From RGIG6374 sp045600965 (GTDB lineage Bacteria > Bacteroidota > Bacteroidia > Bacteroidales > UBA932): a stretch of 22,584 nucleotides of DNA. The notes under the pieces are model-generated. The model did no database searches and was not told the DNA's origin. It was given only the letters and a program-made list of their open reading frames with translations. Of the stretch, positions 9,118 through 17,382 are shown one piece after another (position 1 is the stretch's first letter; the number at the start of each line of letters is the position of its first letter). The translations under genes and the position numbers were made by a program. The stretch lies in the NCBI GenBank assembly GCA_045600965.1, contig JAZRYW010000034.1, positions 1 through 22,584 of the forward strand. The letters are read 5' to 3'.

Positions 9118-10920
9118 ATGAAAAGAACAATGAAAAACATAGCTCTGATCAGTGCACTTGTGATGATGTCCGCCGGTTGCGTGGATTTCCTCGACACCCG
9201 TATGGACGTGTTCGACACGATGGACCGTCTCGAGACCAGGTACAGCACGCTCAACAGTTTCGCTGTGGCCTGCTACACTCCTATGCAGTACGGATTCGAC
9301 GTCATTGACGGCAATCTCTTCGCATCCGCGTCCGACGAGGCGGAGCAGACTGCGGCGACCTCCGATGTTTCGGCTTTCAACCGCGGCCTGATCTCGCCCG
9401 ACCTTAACCCCATATCATATCTTTATGACAATTACTACGAGGGTATCCGTGCGGCGCATTTCTTCCTTGAATACGCAAAGGACGGGGAGGAGTTCCTTGC
9501 CCTGAACAGGGACACATCGACTGTCTACAATCCTGACGGAAGCATATATGCCACCGATATGCCCCGCGCATACAGAAGGGATGTCATCAATCTCGGATGG
9601 CAGAGGGCGGAAGCCTGCATAGCGGAGGCCTATTATTACGGAGAACTTATCAAGATGTACGGCGGAGTCCCCATCATTGACCCCGATGACAAGACCGGAT
9701 TCGCGCGGCAGGCAAGTTATGATGAGGTTGTCGAACATATCGTAAGCCTCATAGACGACAATAAGGACAAGGTCAGACTCGACTGGCGCGTGGCTCTCGA
9801 CGAGACCCCGGAGAACGCCGTGGCGGATGTCAGGAACTGGAACACCAGGGACGAGATGGGACGTTTCGACAAGACTTCAGCCCTTGCGATAAAGGCCCGC
9901 GTGCTTCTCTATGCCGCAAGTCCCCGCAACAACCCCGACAACGACGTCGAGAAATGGAAGAGGGCTGCCGAGGCGGCCAATGACGTGATCCAGACACGCA
10001 AGGCCATATTCGAGAAAGGATTCGGTTTCGGGGCGGCCGCGGGAAGCGAGCATCCTTCCTACAGGATGCCCGTGAACAGGAATTACGGCGACTACTTCCT
10101 CAAGAACAATTCGACCGAGAATGTGGAATCCATTTTCCTCATCCGCAGGGCCTCGAGCAGCACACCCGAGGAGTTGAACTATCCCATCGGGACAAGAGGC
10201 GGGCACAGCGGAGTATGCCCTACGCAGAACCTTGTCGATGCATATGAATACATAGGCCCCCAGACCGTGAACCCCTATGCCAACAGGGATCCCCGTCTGG
10301 CCGCCACAATCGTTACGAACGGAAGCACCTGGAACGGCAAGGAGATAGACGAGTCTCCCAAGGGCGCATACGACCAGAAGAAGGAAGGCGCCAGCAGGAC
10401 GGGCTACTACCTCAAGAAATTCCTTGCGCCCAACCTCAATCTTGTCGAAGGTGCAAGCACCGACCACGTATGGCCTCTGTACCGCTACGCCGAAGTTCTC
10501 CTCAACTATGCCGAGGCGATGAACGAAGCCTACGGTCCCGACTCGGACCCCTGCGGCTACGGTATGACGGCGCGTCAGGCCCTGACGGAGGTGCGCAACA
10601 GCGCAAGCACGTCGCTGCCTGCCGTCACCGCTTCCGGCAAGCAGGATTTCCGCAAGGCGGTCAAGAACGAAAGGCGTGTGGAACTTGCCTTCGAGGATCA
10701 CCGCTACTGGGACCTTGTCCGCTGGCTCGATGCCGAATCCGTGCTGAACAAGCCCATCAAGGGGGTGAGAGTCACCAGGAATTCTCTTGGCGGCTATCAG
10801 TATTCCAACCCTGTGGTGGGAAGCCGCGTCTTCGGCAGCCGCCACTACTATCTGCCCTTCTCCCGCAAGGAAGTGGCCAATTCAAACGGAACACTTGTAC
10901 AGAACCCTGAATACAATTAG
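9118..10920 (+). CDS. SusD/RagB-like surface glycan-binding lipoprotein (SusD2)
   Basis: This 600-residue SusD-family lipoprotein is the partner of SusC2. The signal peptide ends in the lipobox MSAGC with C21 as the lipidation site, followed by VDFLD. An internal ATG at codon 5 would also leave a full signal peptide, but the first ATG has the Shine-Dalgarno. The family signature is canonical: YRYAEVLLNYAEAMNEAYG, then ALTEVRNSA, then NERRVELAFEDHRYWDLVRW. The C-terminal end LPFSRKEVANSNGTLVQNP is typical of the group. It shares little obvious sequence with SusD1 outside these signatures, so the two pairs look like distinct lineages and not a recent duplication. It probably binds a different part or length of the same glycan. 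Confidence 0.94.
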   Translation: MKRTMKNIALISALVMMSAGCVDFLDTRMDVFDTMDRLETRYSTLNSFAVACYTPMQYGFDVIDGNLFASASDEAEQTAATSDVSAFNRGLISPDLNPISYLYDNYYEGIRAAHFFLEYAKDGEEFLALNRDTSTVYNPDGSIYATDMPRAYRRDVINLGWQRAEACIAEAYYYGELIKMYGGVPIIDPDDKTGFARQASYDEVVEHIVSLIDDNKDKVRLDWRVALDETPENAVADVRNWNTRDEMGRFDKTSALAIKARVLLYAASPRNNPDNDVEKWKRAAEAANDVIQTRKAIFEKGFGFGAAAGSEHPSYRMPVNRNYGDYFLKNNSTENVESIFLIRRASSSTPEELNYPIGTRGGHSGVCPTQNLVDAYEYIGPQTVNPYANRDPRLAATIVTNGSTWNGKEIDESPKGAYDQKKEGASRTGYYLKKFLAPNLNLVEGASTDHVWPLYRYAEVLLNYAEAMNEAYGPDSDPCGYGMTARQALTEVRNSASTSLPAVTASGKQDFRKAVKNERRVELAFEDHRYWDLVRWLDAESVLNKPIKGVRVTRNSLGGYQYSNPVVGSRVFGSRHYYLPFSRKEVANSNGTLVQNPEYN

Positions 10921-10963
10921 AATCCGTTGCTCCTTCAAAACAGATTCTTGGAAACATACAGAT

Positions 10964-11569
10964 ATGAAAAAGATATTCACAAACATTCTGGTTGTACTTG
11001 CCGCCTTCGTTATGACGGCCTGTGAACAGGGGGACTCCGAGAAGGACCTCGGATATCCTGTAATCTACATCCCTCAGGCCACGATGACCGGGCTGGACAA
11101 CAGTTGCCCCGTGCCCGCCGGCCCGCTGGATCAGTACACAACCTGCAACTGCAACGTCAAGGACGGCTCCCTCAACATCATCATCGGTGTCCTCCGTGCC
11201 GGATTCATAGCCGATCAGAGGGGCTTCTCAGTGGATCTGTCAGTGAGCGGCAGTGAGACCGACCGCAAGCTTGAGGGCTATTCTGAGAGCGGTGTTCCGG
11301 CAATGGCCCTGCCTGCAGGCACATATACCATTCCCTCCAAAATCGAAGTCCCTGAAGGTCAGAGCGGGGCGACTACCTATGTGAGCGTCGACCTCGCGGC
11401 CCTTGCCGCCCACAGGTCGGAGATTGTCACCGAAGACGGCTGCAAGCTCCTCGTACTCGGTCTTGAGATATCCAACCCTACCGCATATTCACTTGCCGAA
11501 CAGAACACCAGCGTGGTGCTTGTCATCGACCCTGCAAGCGAGTGGTGGGGTGCCCAGCCTATCATTTAG
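10964..11569 (+). CDS. DUF1735-like lipoprotein, probable surface glycan-binding protein
   Basis: This 201-residue lipoprotein has the lipobox VMTAC (C20) followed by EQGDSEKD, an acidic stretch that fits surface export. The start at 10964 is chosen because it gives a complete signal peptide. The open frame runs further upstream, but there it overlaps susD2 and encodes no signal. The body fits the DUF1735 (BT_3987-like N-terminal) pattern: YPVIYIPQA near the start, a beta-rich core with GVLRAGF and VDLSVSG, a LPAGTYTIPSKIEVPEG segment, and later short strands. Such domains usually sit next to SusD genes and often lead a glycan-binding or hydrolase module. Here the domain stands alone, ending at GAQPII. 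It occupies the SusE/SusF-like place in the PUL. Direct glycan binding is inferred from position only. Confidence 0.7.
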   Translation: MKKIFTNILVVLAAFVMTACEQGDSEKDLGYPVIYIPQATMTGLDNSCPVPAGPLDQYTTCNCNVKDGSLNIIIGVLRAGFIADQRGFSVDLSVSGSETDRKLEGYSESGVPAMALPAGTYTIPSKIEVPEGQSGATTYVSVDLAALAAHRSEIVTEDGCKLLVLGLEISNPTAYSLAEQNTSVVLVIDPASEWWGAQPII

Positions 11570-11611
11570 CAACTTGTCAACACAATCAATAACCACTTAA
11601 TTCAATCAATT

Positions 11612-12874
11612 ATGAAAAAAATGTTCACTCTGATGGCTGCTTTCGCCATCGCTTCAATGGCATTGATCTCCTGCGGTGAGGACAAACCCACTCCCACACC
11701 CGATCCCGAACCCGCGGTCAATGCTCCCGTAGCAGACTTCGACTACACAGTCGACGGTCTTTCAGTTTCTTTCACCAACAAGTCAACCGACGCCACTTCA
11801 TACAAGTGGGCATTCGGAGATGACGAGACCTCAAGCGAAACCAGCCCTACTCACGAATATGCAGCTGCCGGCACGTACACAGTCTCTCTTACCGCAGCAA
11901 ATGCAAAGGGTGAGACCAACAAGAAGGAAGTCAGCGTTACCGTCAAGGGCAATGTGAAGGCTTATTTCGAATATTCTGAAATCGAAGGCCGCGCAGGCGC
12001 ATTCGGAATGGCTCTCAAGTTCGATGCTTCCGCATCTGCAAACGCCTCCTCAATCGTATGGGATTTCGGTGACGGTGAAAGCTCAACCGATTTCGTTGTT
12101 GAACACAAGTTCCCTGAATACGGCACCTATACCGTTACCGCTACCGTAGCGGATGCAGACGGCGCAACTGACGTTTTCTCTCAGGAAGTGACCCTCGTTG
12201 CAAAGAACGAACTCCTCAAGGGCGGCAACTTCGAAGAGGATGACGCTCAGTACTGGAATTTCAAGACCGCTGTCAACCCCGAATGGTTCGGTGAAGACCA
12301 GTATCCCGGCCACGACTCCTGGGTTCCCGTATTCGGTTACACAGAGGACAAGCCCGCTGCCGGACAGGGCGGATGCTTCAGGGCAAACGGTGAATTCCAG
12401 CTTACTCAGGCCGCTTTCAACTTCACTCTCTATCAGGCAGTTGAGCTCGAAGCAGGTGACGTTGTAAGAATCGGTCTCGATATGAAGTGGGGTGAAAACT
12501 CCTGCAACGACGGTCTGTTCTGGATCGGTCTGTGCAACAGCGAAGAGGCAGTGACAAGCGAGGCTCAGGATTCAACTCCTGAAATCGAATTCCACCAGGT
12601 TGAAATGTTCAACTACTGGGCAGCAGCCGGAACCGCTGACTGGGGTGACGGTGGCGCTTCCGTTCCCGCATATGACGGCAACGTCGAAGGCACTGACGCC
12701 TGGGTTGAAGCAAACGCTGAACTCGGAATGGGCTACTCCGGAGCAGAATCCGCTGAAGTTACCATCGAACAGGGCGGTACATACTACTTCTACATCAACT
12801 ACCGCAACGTATGGGGCAACTACTGGGGCGTAGACGTGCTTCTTGACAACGCAAGCCTCAAGATCATCCTCTAA
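11612..12874 (+). CDS. Two-PKD-domain lipoprotein with a C-terminal binding-like domain
   Basis: This 420-residue lipoprotein has the lipobox LISC (C21), then GEDK and a proline/threonine-rich linker. PKD domain 1 spans about 38-111 (WAFGDDETS, HEYAAAGTYTVSL) and PKD domain 2 about 117-196 (WDFGDGESS, HKFPEYGTYTVTAT). From about 200 a beta-rich, aromatic-rich domain begins with LLKGGNFEEDDAQYW, resembling galactose-binding-like carbohydrate modules. No catalytic motif is seen. It is a good candidate surface glycan-binding protein that holds the substrate away from the membrane. Its codon use differs from its neighbours, with more GAA, GCT and CTC, and its 42-base leader is AT-rich without a Shine-Dalgarno. 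Both fit a highly expressed Bacteroidota gene. It ends the first part of the operon at a terminator. Confidence 0.82.
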   Translation: MKKMFTLMAAFAIASMALISCGEDKPTPTPDPEPAVNAPVADFDYTVDGLSVSFTNKSTDATSYKWAFGDDETSSETSPTHEYAAAGTYTVSLTAANAKGETNKKEVSVTVKGNVKAYFEYSEIEGRAGAFGMALKFDASASANASSIVWDFGDGESSTDFVVEHKFPEYGTYTVTATVADADGATDVFSQEVTLVAKNELLKGGNFEEDDAQYWNFKTAVNPEWFGEDQYPGHDSWVPVFGYTEDKPAAGQGGCFRANGEFQLTQAAFNFTLYQAVELEAGDVVRIGLDMKWGENSCNDGLFWIGLCNSEEAVTSEAQDSTPEIEFHQVEMFNYWAAAGTADWGDGGASVPAYDGNVEGTDAWVEANAELGMGYSGAESAEVTIEQGGTYYFYINYRNVWGNYWGVDVLLDNASLKIIL

Positions 12875-12886
12875 CCGAACATCATC

Positions 12887-12925
12887 AAGGGAGGCGGGAC
12901 AAAGGTGCCTTGCCTCCCTTTTTTT
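12887..12925 (+). terminator. Intrinsic terminator after the PKD lipoprotein gene
   Basis: AAGGGAGGC at 12887-12895 pairs perfectly with GCCTCCCTT at 12912-12920, and an inner AAGG/CCTT pair extends the fold. A run of seven T follows at 12919-12925. It sits 12 bases after the stop codon and only seven bases before the GH16 start at 12933, so the hydrolase genes depend on read-through or on a promoter not seen. Confidence 0.85.
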
Positions 12926-12932
12926 ATTGAAA

Positions 12933-13868
12933 ATGAAAATCACCACCATATTATCGGCATTGGCGCTTGCAGTCGCCATCCCGGTCAGTGCAAATGCCCA
13001 GAGCCGCATTTCAGGGCCCTTTACGGAAAATTTTGACAATCCCACGTCGGAGTATTTCAGCTTTGACGCCAACAATCTGCGCCATTTCTGCGGAGTGCCT
13101 TCAATGTCCGAGAACGGCACCGGGGTGATGCTTCTCAGGATAGACCCCAAGACTCCTGCCGGTGCAGGCCGCGGCCCCGAGATCAGTTCGAGGAAGAACA
13201 CCCATTTCGGCAGTTATTCGGCCCGTCTGAGAGTGCCTGACGTGAAGGCCGTCCAGCCTAACGTGGGCTCTGTGGTGGGATACTTCACATATCGTGAAGA
13301 CAGGAATTTCGGTCTGAGCGAGATAGACATCGAATTCCTGCTGGCCGACCCCCGCATCATCTACGTCGGCACGTGGACCAGCACCCCGGGCAACGTAGGA
13401 CAGCTTCAGAGAGTAGGCCGCACGATCAATCTTGCCACGGGACACATTTATGAAACCATTTACCGTTCCTTCCGCGACGGTAACCGCAATCATCCCTTCA
13501 CTGACTCGCTGTCGACCATTCCCGCGACCATCGAGCCCATTGAGGGATTCGACGCCTCGAAGCAGTTCTATACCTACGGCTTCGACTGGCACGCTGACCG
13601 CCTGACCTGGTGGATACTCCACCCTCAGACGGGTGAAAAGACAATACTTTGGGACTATCAGGGAACAACCCCGGATTTCTCGGGCATCCCTCAGCCCCCG
13701 ACATCATATCTTCTCAACTTCTGGCACACAAACGACTGGCCGGTAGAGACCAATCCCCGGTCAACTGACGCTCCCGCCTATCCTTATATGGTTGAGGCCG
13801 ACTGGATGTCATTCGAACCTTTTGAAGAGGAGAGCACTGCCTGGATTGAGGAGAACAACTGGAAATGA
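12933..13868 (+). CDS. Secreted GH16-family endo-glycosidase
   Basis: This 311-residue protein has a cleavable signal peptide (SANA, cut near residue 22) and no lipobox, so it is released to the periplasm or outside. The GH16 catalytic motif ExDxE is intact as EIDIEF at 130-135: E130 is the likely nucleophile, D132 the helper and E134 the acid/base. Other family features are SYSARLRVPD (94-103), YGFDWHADRLTWW (215-227) and LNFWHTNDWP (261-270), with tryptophans expected to line the cleft. GH16 enzymes cleave beta-1,3 or beta-1,4 linkages in glucans, galactans or related glycans by a retaining mechanism. The subfamily is not assigned. The start is chosen for the signal peptide; the frame is open upstream into the PKD gene. 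Its stop overlaps the next start as ATGA. Confidence 0.85.
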   Translation: MKITTILSALALAVAIPVSANAQSRISGPFTENFDNPTSEYFSFDANNLRHFCGVPSMSENGTGVMLLRIDPKTPAGAGRGPEISSRKNTHFGSYSARLRVPDVKAVQPNVGSVVGYFTYREDRNFGLSEIDIEFLLADPRIIYVGTWTSTPGNVGQLQRVGRTINLATGHIYETIYRSFRDGNRNHPFTDSLSTIPATIEPIEGFDASKQFYTYGFDWHADRLTWWILHPQTGEKTILWDYQGTTPDFSGIPQPPTSYLLNFWHTNDWPVETNPRSTDAPAYPYMVEADWMSFEPFEEESTAWIEENNWK

Positions 13869-14779
13869 GATTGATTTCAGGAACATTGCTTGTCGCGATG
13901 CTGATGGCCGTCGCCTGCGTCGAGCCCAGTCCGGTTCCCGGTCCCGAACCCGTCCCGCAGCCTGTGCCCGGGCCGGAACCTGAACCTGAACCGGAACCTG
14001 AACCTGAGCCTGAGATGGTTATCGACGTACCCCTTCACGGGGCCTTCATGGAAGGCTTTTCAGCGAAGGATGACACTTTGTTCCGATACAGATACAACCC
14101 CGACGGGGACGATTTCCGATATTATCCCGGATTCCCTTCCCTGTCGGAAAGAAAAACCGACATACTGCTGCTCAGGGTCGATCCCGCCTCTTCCGAAGGC
14201 ATTGACAATGGCGCGCAGGCCGGGTCCTCCCTGTGGACCTGGTACGGCTCCTACAGCGTAAGGCTCCGTCTGCCTGACATACGCAAGGCCCAGAGCACGG
14301 CAGGAGTGGTGGTGGACTTCTCCACCTGCGACATCAATGCCGACTACGGTCACAGCGAGATAGGCTTCGAGTGGCTGCTGGCCGACCCCTGCAGCTTCAC
14401 CCTCAAGAAAGTGAGCGGGCCCGAACCGGGTGCCGACACCACGATGAAGCGTATCGTCGCCGCAGACCTGCCTTTCAATGGCTTCGACGCCTCGGCGAAG
14501 TTCCACATCTACGGTTTCGACTGGTATCCCGACCGCATCGACTGGTGGGTTGCCGATCCCTCATCGGGGGAGAAATCGGTCATAATGAGTCTTGATGGCG
14601 AGCCGGGGAAGGGGATTCCCGTATTTCCGTCGCGCCTGAGGGTGAACTATTACCATTCCAAACACAAGCCCGTTACGGGCCGGCCCTCCACAACTGCCGT
14701 TCCCCGCTATCCGTACGAACTGGAAATAGACAGCATTTCGTACGAACCTTTTGAAGAATACTTCACTGACAGTCAATGA
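13865..14779 (+). CDS. GH16-like lipoprotein with altered catalytic motif, probably a binding protein
   Basis: This 304-residue lipoprotein has the lipobox residue C18, then a proline/glutamate tether (about 19-50) and a GH16-like fold from about 58. It is a paralogue of the preceding enzyme: both share SEI-x-x-E-x-LLADP, YGFDW-x-x-DR-x-x-WW and the C-terminal SYEPFEE-type end. The catalytic motif reads EIGFE at 165-169, so the central aspartate is replaced by G167 while both glutamates (E165, E169) remain. The cleft segment LNFWHTNDWP of the paralogue has become VNYYHSKHKP, losing both tryptophans. These changes suggest loss of normal hydrolysis and a possible glycan-binding role on the surface. 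Weak or altered activity is also possible. Both ends overlap neighbours through ATGA junctions. Confidence 0.8.
   Translation: MRLISGTLLVAMLMAVACVEPSPVPGPEPVPQPVPGPEPEPEPEPEPEPEMVIDVPLHGAFMEGFSAKDDTLFRYRYNPDGDDFRYYPGFPSLSERKTDILLLRVDPASSEGIDNGAQAGSSLWTWYGSYSVRLRLPDIRKAQSTAGVVVDFSTCDINADYGHSEIGFEWLLADPCSFTLKKVSGPEPGADTTMKRIVAADLPFNGFDASAKFHIYGFDWYPDRIDWWVADPSSGEKSVIMSLDGEPGKGIPVFPSRLRVNYYHSKHKPVTGRPSTTAVPRYPYELEIDSISYEPFEEYFTDSQ
13973..14014 (+). repeat. Hexanucleotide tandem repeat coding a Pro-Glu tether
   Basis: Seven imperfect copies of CCNGAR (CCTGAA, CCGGAA or CCTGAG) run in tandem and encode alternating proline and glutamate. The unit is six bases, so copy-number change would lengthen or shorten the lipoprotein tether without shifting the frame. 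The codon variation between copies suggests partial decay or selection against slippage. Confidence 0.9.
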
Positions 14780-17346
14780 TTATGAAACGTCTTCTGCTGG
14801 TATCCCTTCTGCTCGCCGCCGGATGCTCGACGGCCGTGAACAATCTTCCCTGCGATATGCCGCTTTCAGACGGCTGGAAAATCCGCAGCTCCGCCACAGT
14901 CGTGGAATCGGGTGAGGAATTGAGTTCCCCCGGGAATGTCCTTTCCGAAGGGTGGTATGACGCCACCGTCCCTTCAACCGTGCTGGGCACTCTGACTTCC
15001 AACTCTCTGTATGGGGATGCGCTTGTCGGGACCAATTATGACAAGGTCATCGACCGGGACAGTTTCAGCCGCCCCTGGTGGTATGTAAAGGAATTCGAAT
15101 CCCCTGTCCTCAAGGAAGGACAGAGGGCTTTTCTTGAGTTTGACGGCATCAGTTACAGGGCGGACATATGGTTCAACGGCGCTTCACTGGCATCAAGCGA
15201 CGTCGTCAGGGGGCCGTTCAGACAGTTCCGCATTGATGTGACAGACCTCCTGCAGGAGCACAACATCCTCTCTGTCAAGGTCTATCGTGCCGAGGCAGGG
15301 GAGTTCAACATAGGTTTCGTAGACTGGAATCCCCGTCCTGCAGACGAGAGTATGGGCATATTCCGCCCCGTAAGGCTCACTTTCAGCGGAGATGTGTCCA
15401 TCACTTCGCCCGCAGTCCGTTCCAAGGTCGACACCGCGACGTTGAAATCCGCCCTGCTTGACGTCGAGGCCACCCTGACCAACCATTCCGGCCGCAAGGT
15501 GGACGGTGTGCTCAAGGGGACGATGGAAGGCCGCAGTTTCAGATATCCCGTAAGTCTCGAAGCGGGTGAGAGCCGCAAGGTGACGGTCAGCCCTGCGGAT
15601 GCGGGAATGCTTTCGGTTGACAGCCCGAGACTGTGGTGGTGCCACAATCTGGGCTCACCGCAGATGTACAGCATCGACCTTTCCTTCGTTTCTGACGGCG
15701 AGGTGTCGGATGCCTGCACCGTGGATTTCGGCATACGGCAGATTGACACCTACTTCACGCCCCAGGGACATCGCGGTTTCATTCTCAACGGAAAGAAGGT
15801 GCTCATAAAGGGAGCGGGGTGGACGGATGACATCTTCCTGCGCAACGACACTCTGCGCAACGCCACAGAGCTTGCCTATGTCAAGGATATGAATCTCAAT
15901 GCTATACGTCTTGAGAACTTCTGGGGCACGTCGCAGGACCTCTACGACAGGTGCGACCGTGAGGGCATACTCATCCTTGCAGGATGGAGCTGTTTCTGGG
16001 AGTGGCAGGTGTACAGCGGCGTGCCCGATGACGCGTACGGCTGCATACGCAGGCCCGAGGATATGGATCTTGTTGCGGAATCCTTCCGTGACCAGGTGCT
16101 GTGGCTGAGAAACCATCCTTCCCTGATTGCCTGGTATACCGGCAGCGACAAGATGCCCCGCGAGGAGCTCGAACGCAAATATCTCGACATCCTCTCCCAG
16201 ACCGACGACCGCCCCTGCATTTCTTCCGCGAAGGCTCTGACCAGCACCCTCAGCGGACCTGCTGGAATGAAGATGGTCGGTCCCTACGACTATCAGGCCC
16301 CTGAATACTGGTACAATGACGACGCCCCCGGCGGCGCGTTCGGCTTCAACACAGAGACCGGCATAGGCGCTCAGATGCCCGAGAAGGAATCCTTGCTCAA
16401 GATGATACCCGTTGACGAACTCTGGCCCCTCGGTGCGGCCTATGACTACCACTGCACCAAGGCGGACGAGGCGATGCACTCTCTCGACGTGCTGAAGGAT
16501 GTCGTGGAGCGGAGATACGGCCCCTCGGACAATCTTGATGATTTTCTGCTCAAGGCCCAGCACCTCGACTACGACGGCACGAGGGCTATGTTCGAGGCAT
16601 TCCGCGTAAGGACGGGCGAGGCCACCGGCATAATCCAGTGGATGCTCAATTCGGCCTGGCCGTCCCTCTACTGGCAGTTGTATGACTGGTATCTTGTGCC
16701 CTGCTCGGGATACTGGTCCGTAAGGAAGGCCTGCCGGAGCTGCCAGATGGTCTACAACTACAATGACGGATATGCCTATGCCGTGAACGATGAGAAAACC
16801 CTGGTGAGCCTCAGCGCCTCAGCCGAACTGTATTCGCTGGACGGTTCGCTTCTGACGCAGCTCTCCCGGGATGTGACAATCCCCGCAGGCGGCTCCGTGC
16901 GCCTGTTCCCTATTCCCGAAAGTGACAAAGTCTCATTCCTGTTCCTGACATTGAAGGATGACGGCGCCAACGAGGTGGCATACAACAGCTACTGTCTTTC
17001 CCCCGACAAGGACGAGCACGACTGGTCCGCATACAACTGGATAAGGACCCCCCTGAAGCGCTGCGCTGACTATTCCTCCCTGAAAGACCTTGCCAAGACT
17101 GACCTCGCTGTGAGCAGCGTTCAGAAAGGCGATGTCGTTGAGGTGGAAGTGGAGAACGGACCGGATGCCGTGGCCTTCTTCATACGCCTTGCCCTGAAGG
17201 ATGCTGCGGGTGAACTCATAACTCCGGCCTTCTGGAGCGACAACCGCTTCTCCCTCAAGCCTTCGGAGCGCAGGACGCTGACCTGCAGCGTGAAGGACCT
17301 CCCCGACGGCTGGACTCTCGACGTCTCCGGCTGGAACCTCCGCTGA
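14776..17346 (+). CDS. GH2-family exo-glycosidase lipoprotein, exo-beta-glucosaminidase-like
   Basis: This 856-residue protein has a lipobox LLAAGC (C17) and a GH2 layout: a jelly-roll sugar-binding domain (about 28-205, with PWWYVKEF and EFDGISYRADIWFNG), an immunoglobulin-like domain (about 210-322), a TIM barrel (about 330-690) and beta-rich C-terminal domains. LENFWGTSQDLYDRCDREGI and the GW-x-CFWEW segment resemble the exo-beta-D-glucosaminidase branch. In that branch (CsxA of Amycolatopsis, as I recall it) the acid/base is an aspartate. Here D458 in YTGSDKMP is the candidate, and E527 in FNTETG is the likely nucleophile. Related activities such as beta-mannosidase cannot be excluded. 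No acidic stretch follows the lipidated cysteine (STAVNN), so it may stay on the periplasmic side. ATG codons at 14776 and 14782 are both possible; the first gives an ATGA overlap. Confidence 0.82.
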   Translation: MIMKRLLLVSLLLAAGCSTAVNNLPCDMPLSDGWKIRSSATVVESGEELSSPGNVLSEGWYDATVPSTVLGTLTSNSLYGDALVGTNYDKVIDRDSFSRPWWYVKEFESPVLKEGQRAFLEFDGISYRADIWFNGASLASSDVVRGPFRQFRIDVTDLLQEHNILSVKVYRAEAGEFNIGFVDWNPRPADESMGIFRPVRLTFSGDVSITSPAVRSKVDTATLKSALLDVEATLTNHSGRKVDGVLKGTMEGRSFRYPVSLEAGESRKVTVSPADAGMLSVDSPRLWWCHNLGSPQMYSIDLSFVSDGEVSDACTVDFGIRQIDTYFTPQGHRGFILNGKKVLIKGAGWTDDIFLRNDTLRNATELAYVKDMNLNAIRLENFWGTSQDLYDRCDREGILILAGWSCFWEWQVYSGVPDDAYGCIRRPEDMDLVAESFRDQVLWLRNHPSLIAWYTGSDKMPREELERKYLDILSQTDDRPCISSAKALTSTLSGPAGMKMVGPYDYQAPEYWYNDDAPGGAFGFNTETGIGAQMPEKESLLKMIPVDELWPLGAAYDYHCTKADEAMHSLDVLKDVVERRYGPSDNLDDFLLKAQHLDYDGTRAMFEAFRVRTGEATGIIQWMLNSAWPSLYWQLYDWYLVPCSGYWSVRKACRSCQMVYNYNDGYAYAVNDEKTLVSLSASAELYSLDGSLLTQLSRDVTIPAGGSVRLFPIPESDKVSFLFLTLKDDGANEVAYNSYCLSPDKDEHDWSAYNWIRTPLKRCADYSSLKDLAKTDLAVSSVQKGDVVEVEVENGPDAVAFFIRLALKDAAGELITPAFWSDNRFSLKPSERRTLTCSVKDLPDGWTLDVSGWNLR

Positions 17347-17382
17347 ATATTGTTATTCGTGAGGACGGATTAGGTCATTCTT

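Noticed and set aside
9877..10845. A 322-codon open frame on the minus strand, and similar long antisense frames at 6340-7080 and 15655-16563
   Set aside because: They lie wholly inside strongly supported SusC, SusD and GH2 genes, show no family motifs, and are expected by chance opposite GC-rich coding sequence.
10787..10963. A longer N-terminus for the DUF1735-like lipoprotein
   Set aside because: The extension overlaps the end of susD2 and would bury the signal peptide and lipobox; the ATG at 10964 gives a complete lipoprotein signal.
12843..12932. A longer N-terminus for the GH16 enzyme
   Set aside because: It would run through the end of the PKD gene and the terminator hairpin, and the signal peptide begins at 12933.
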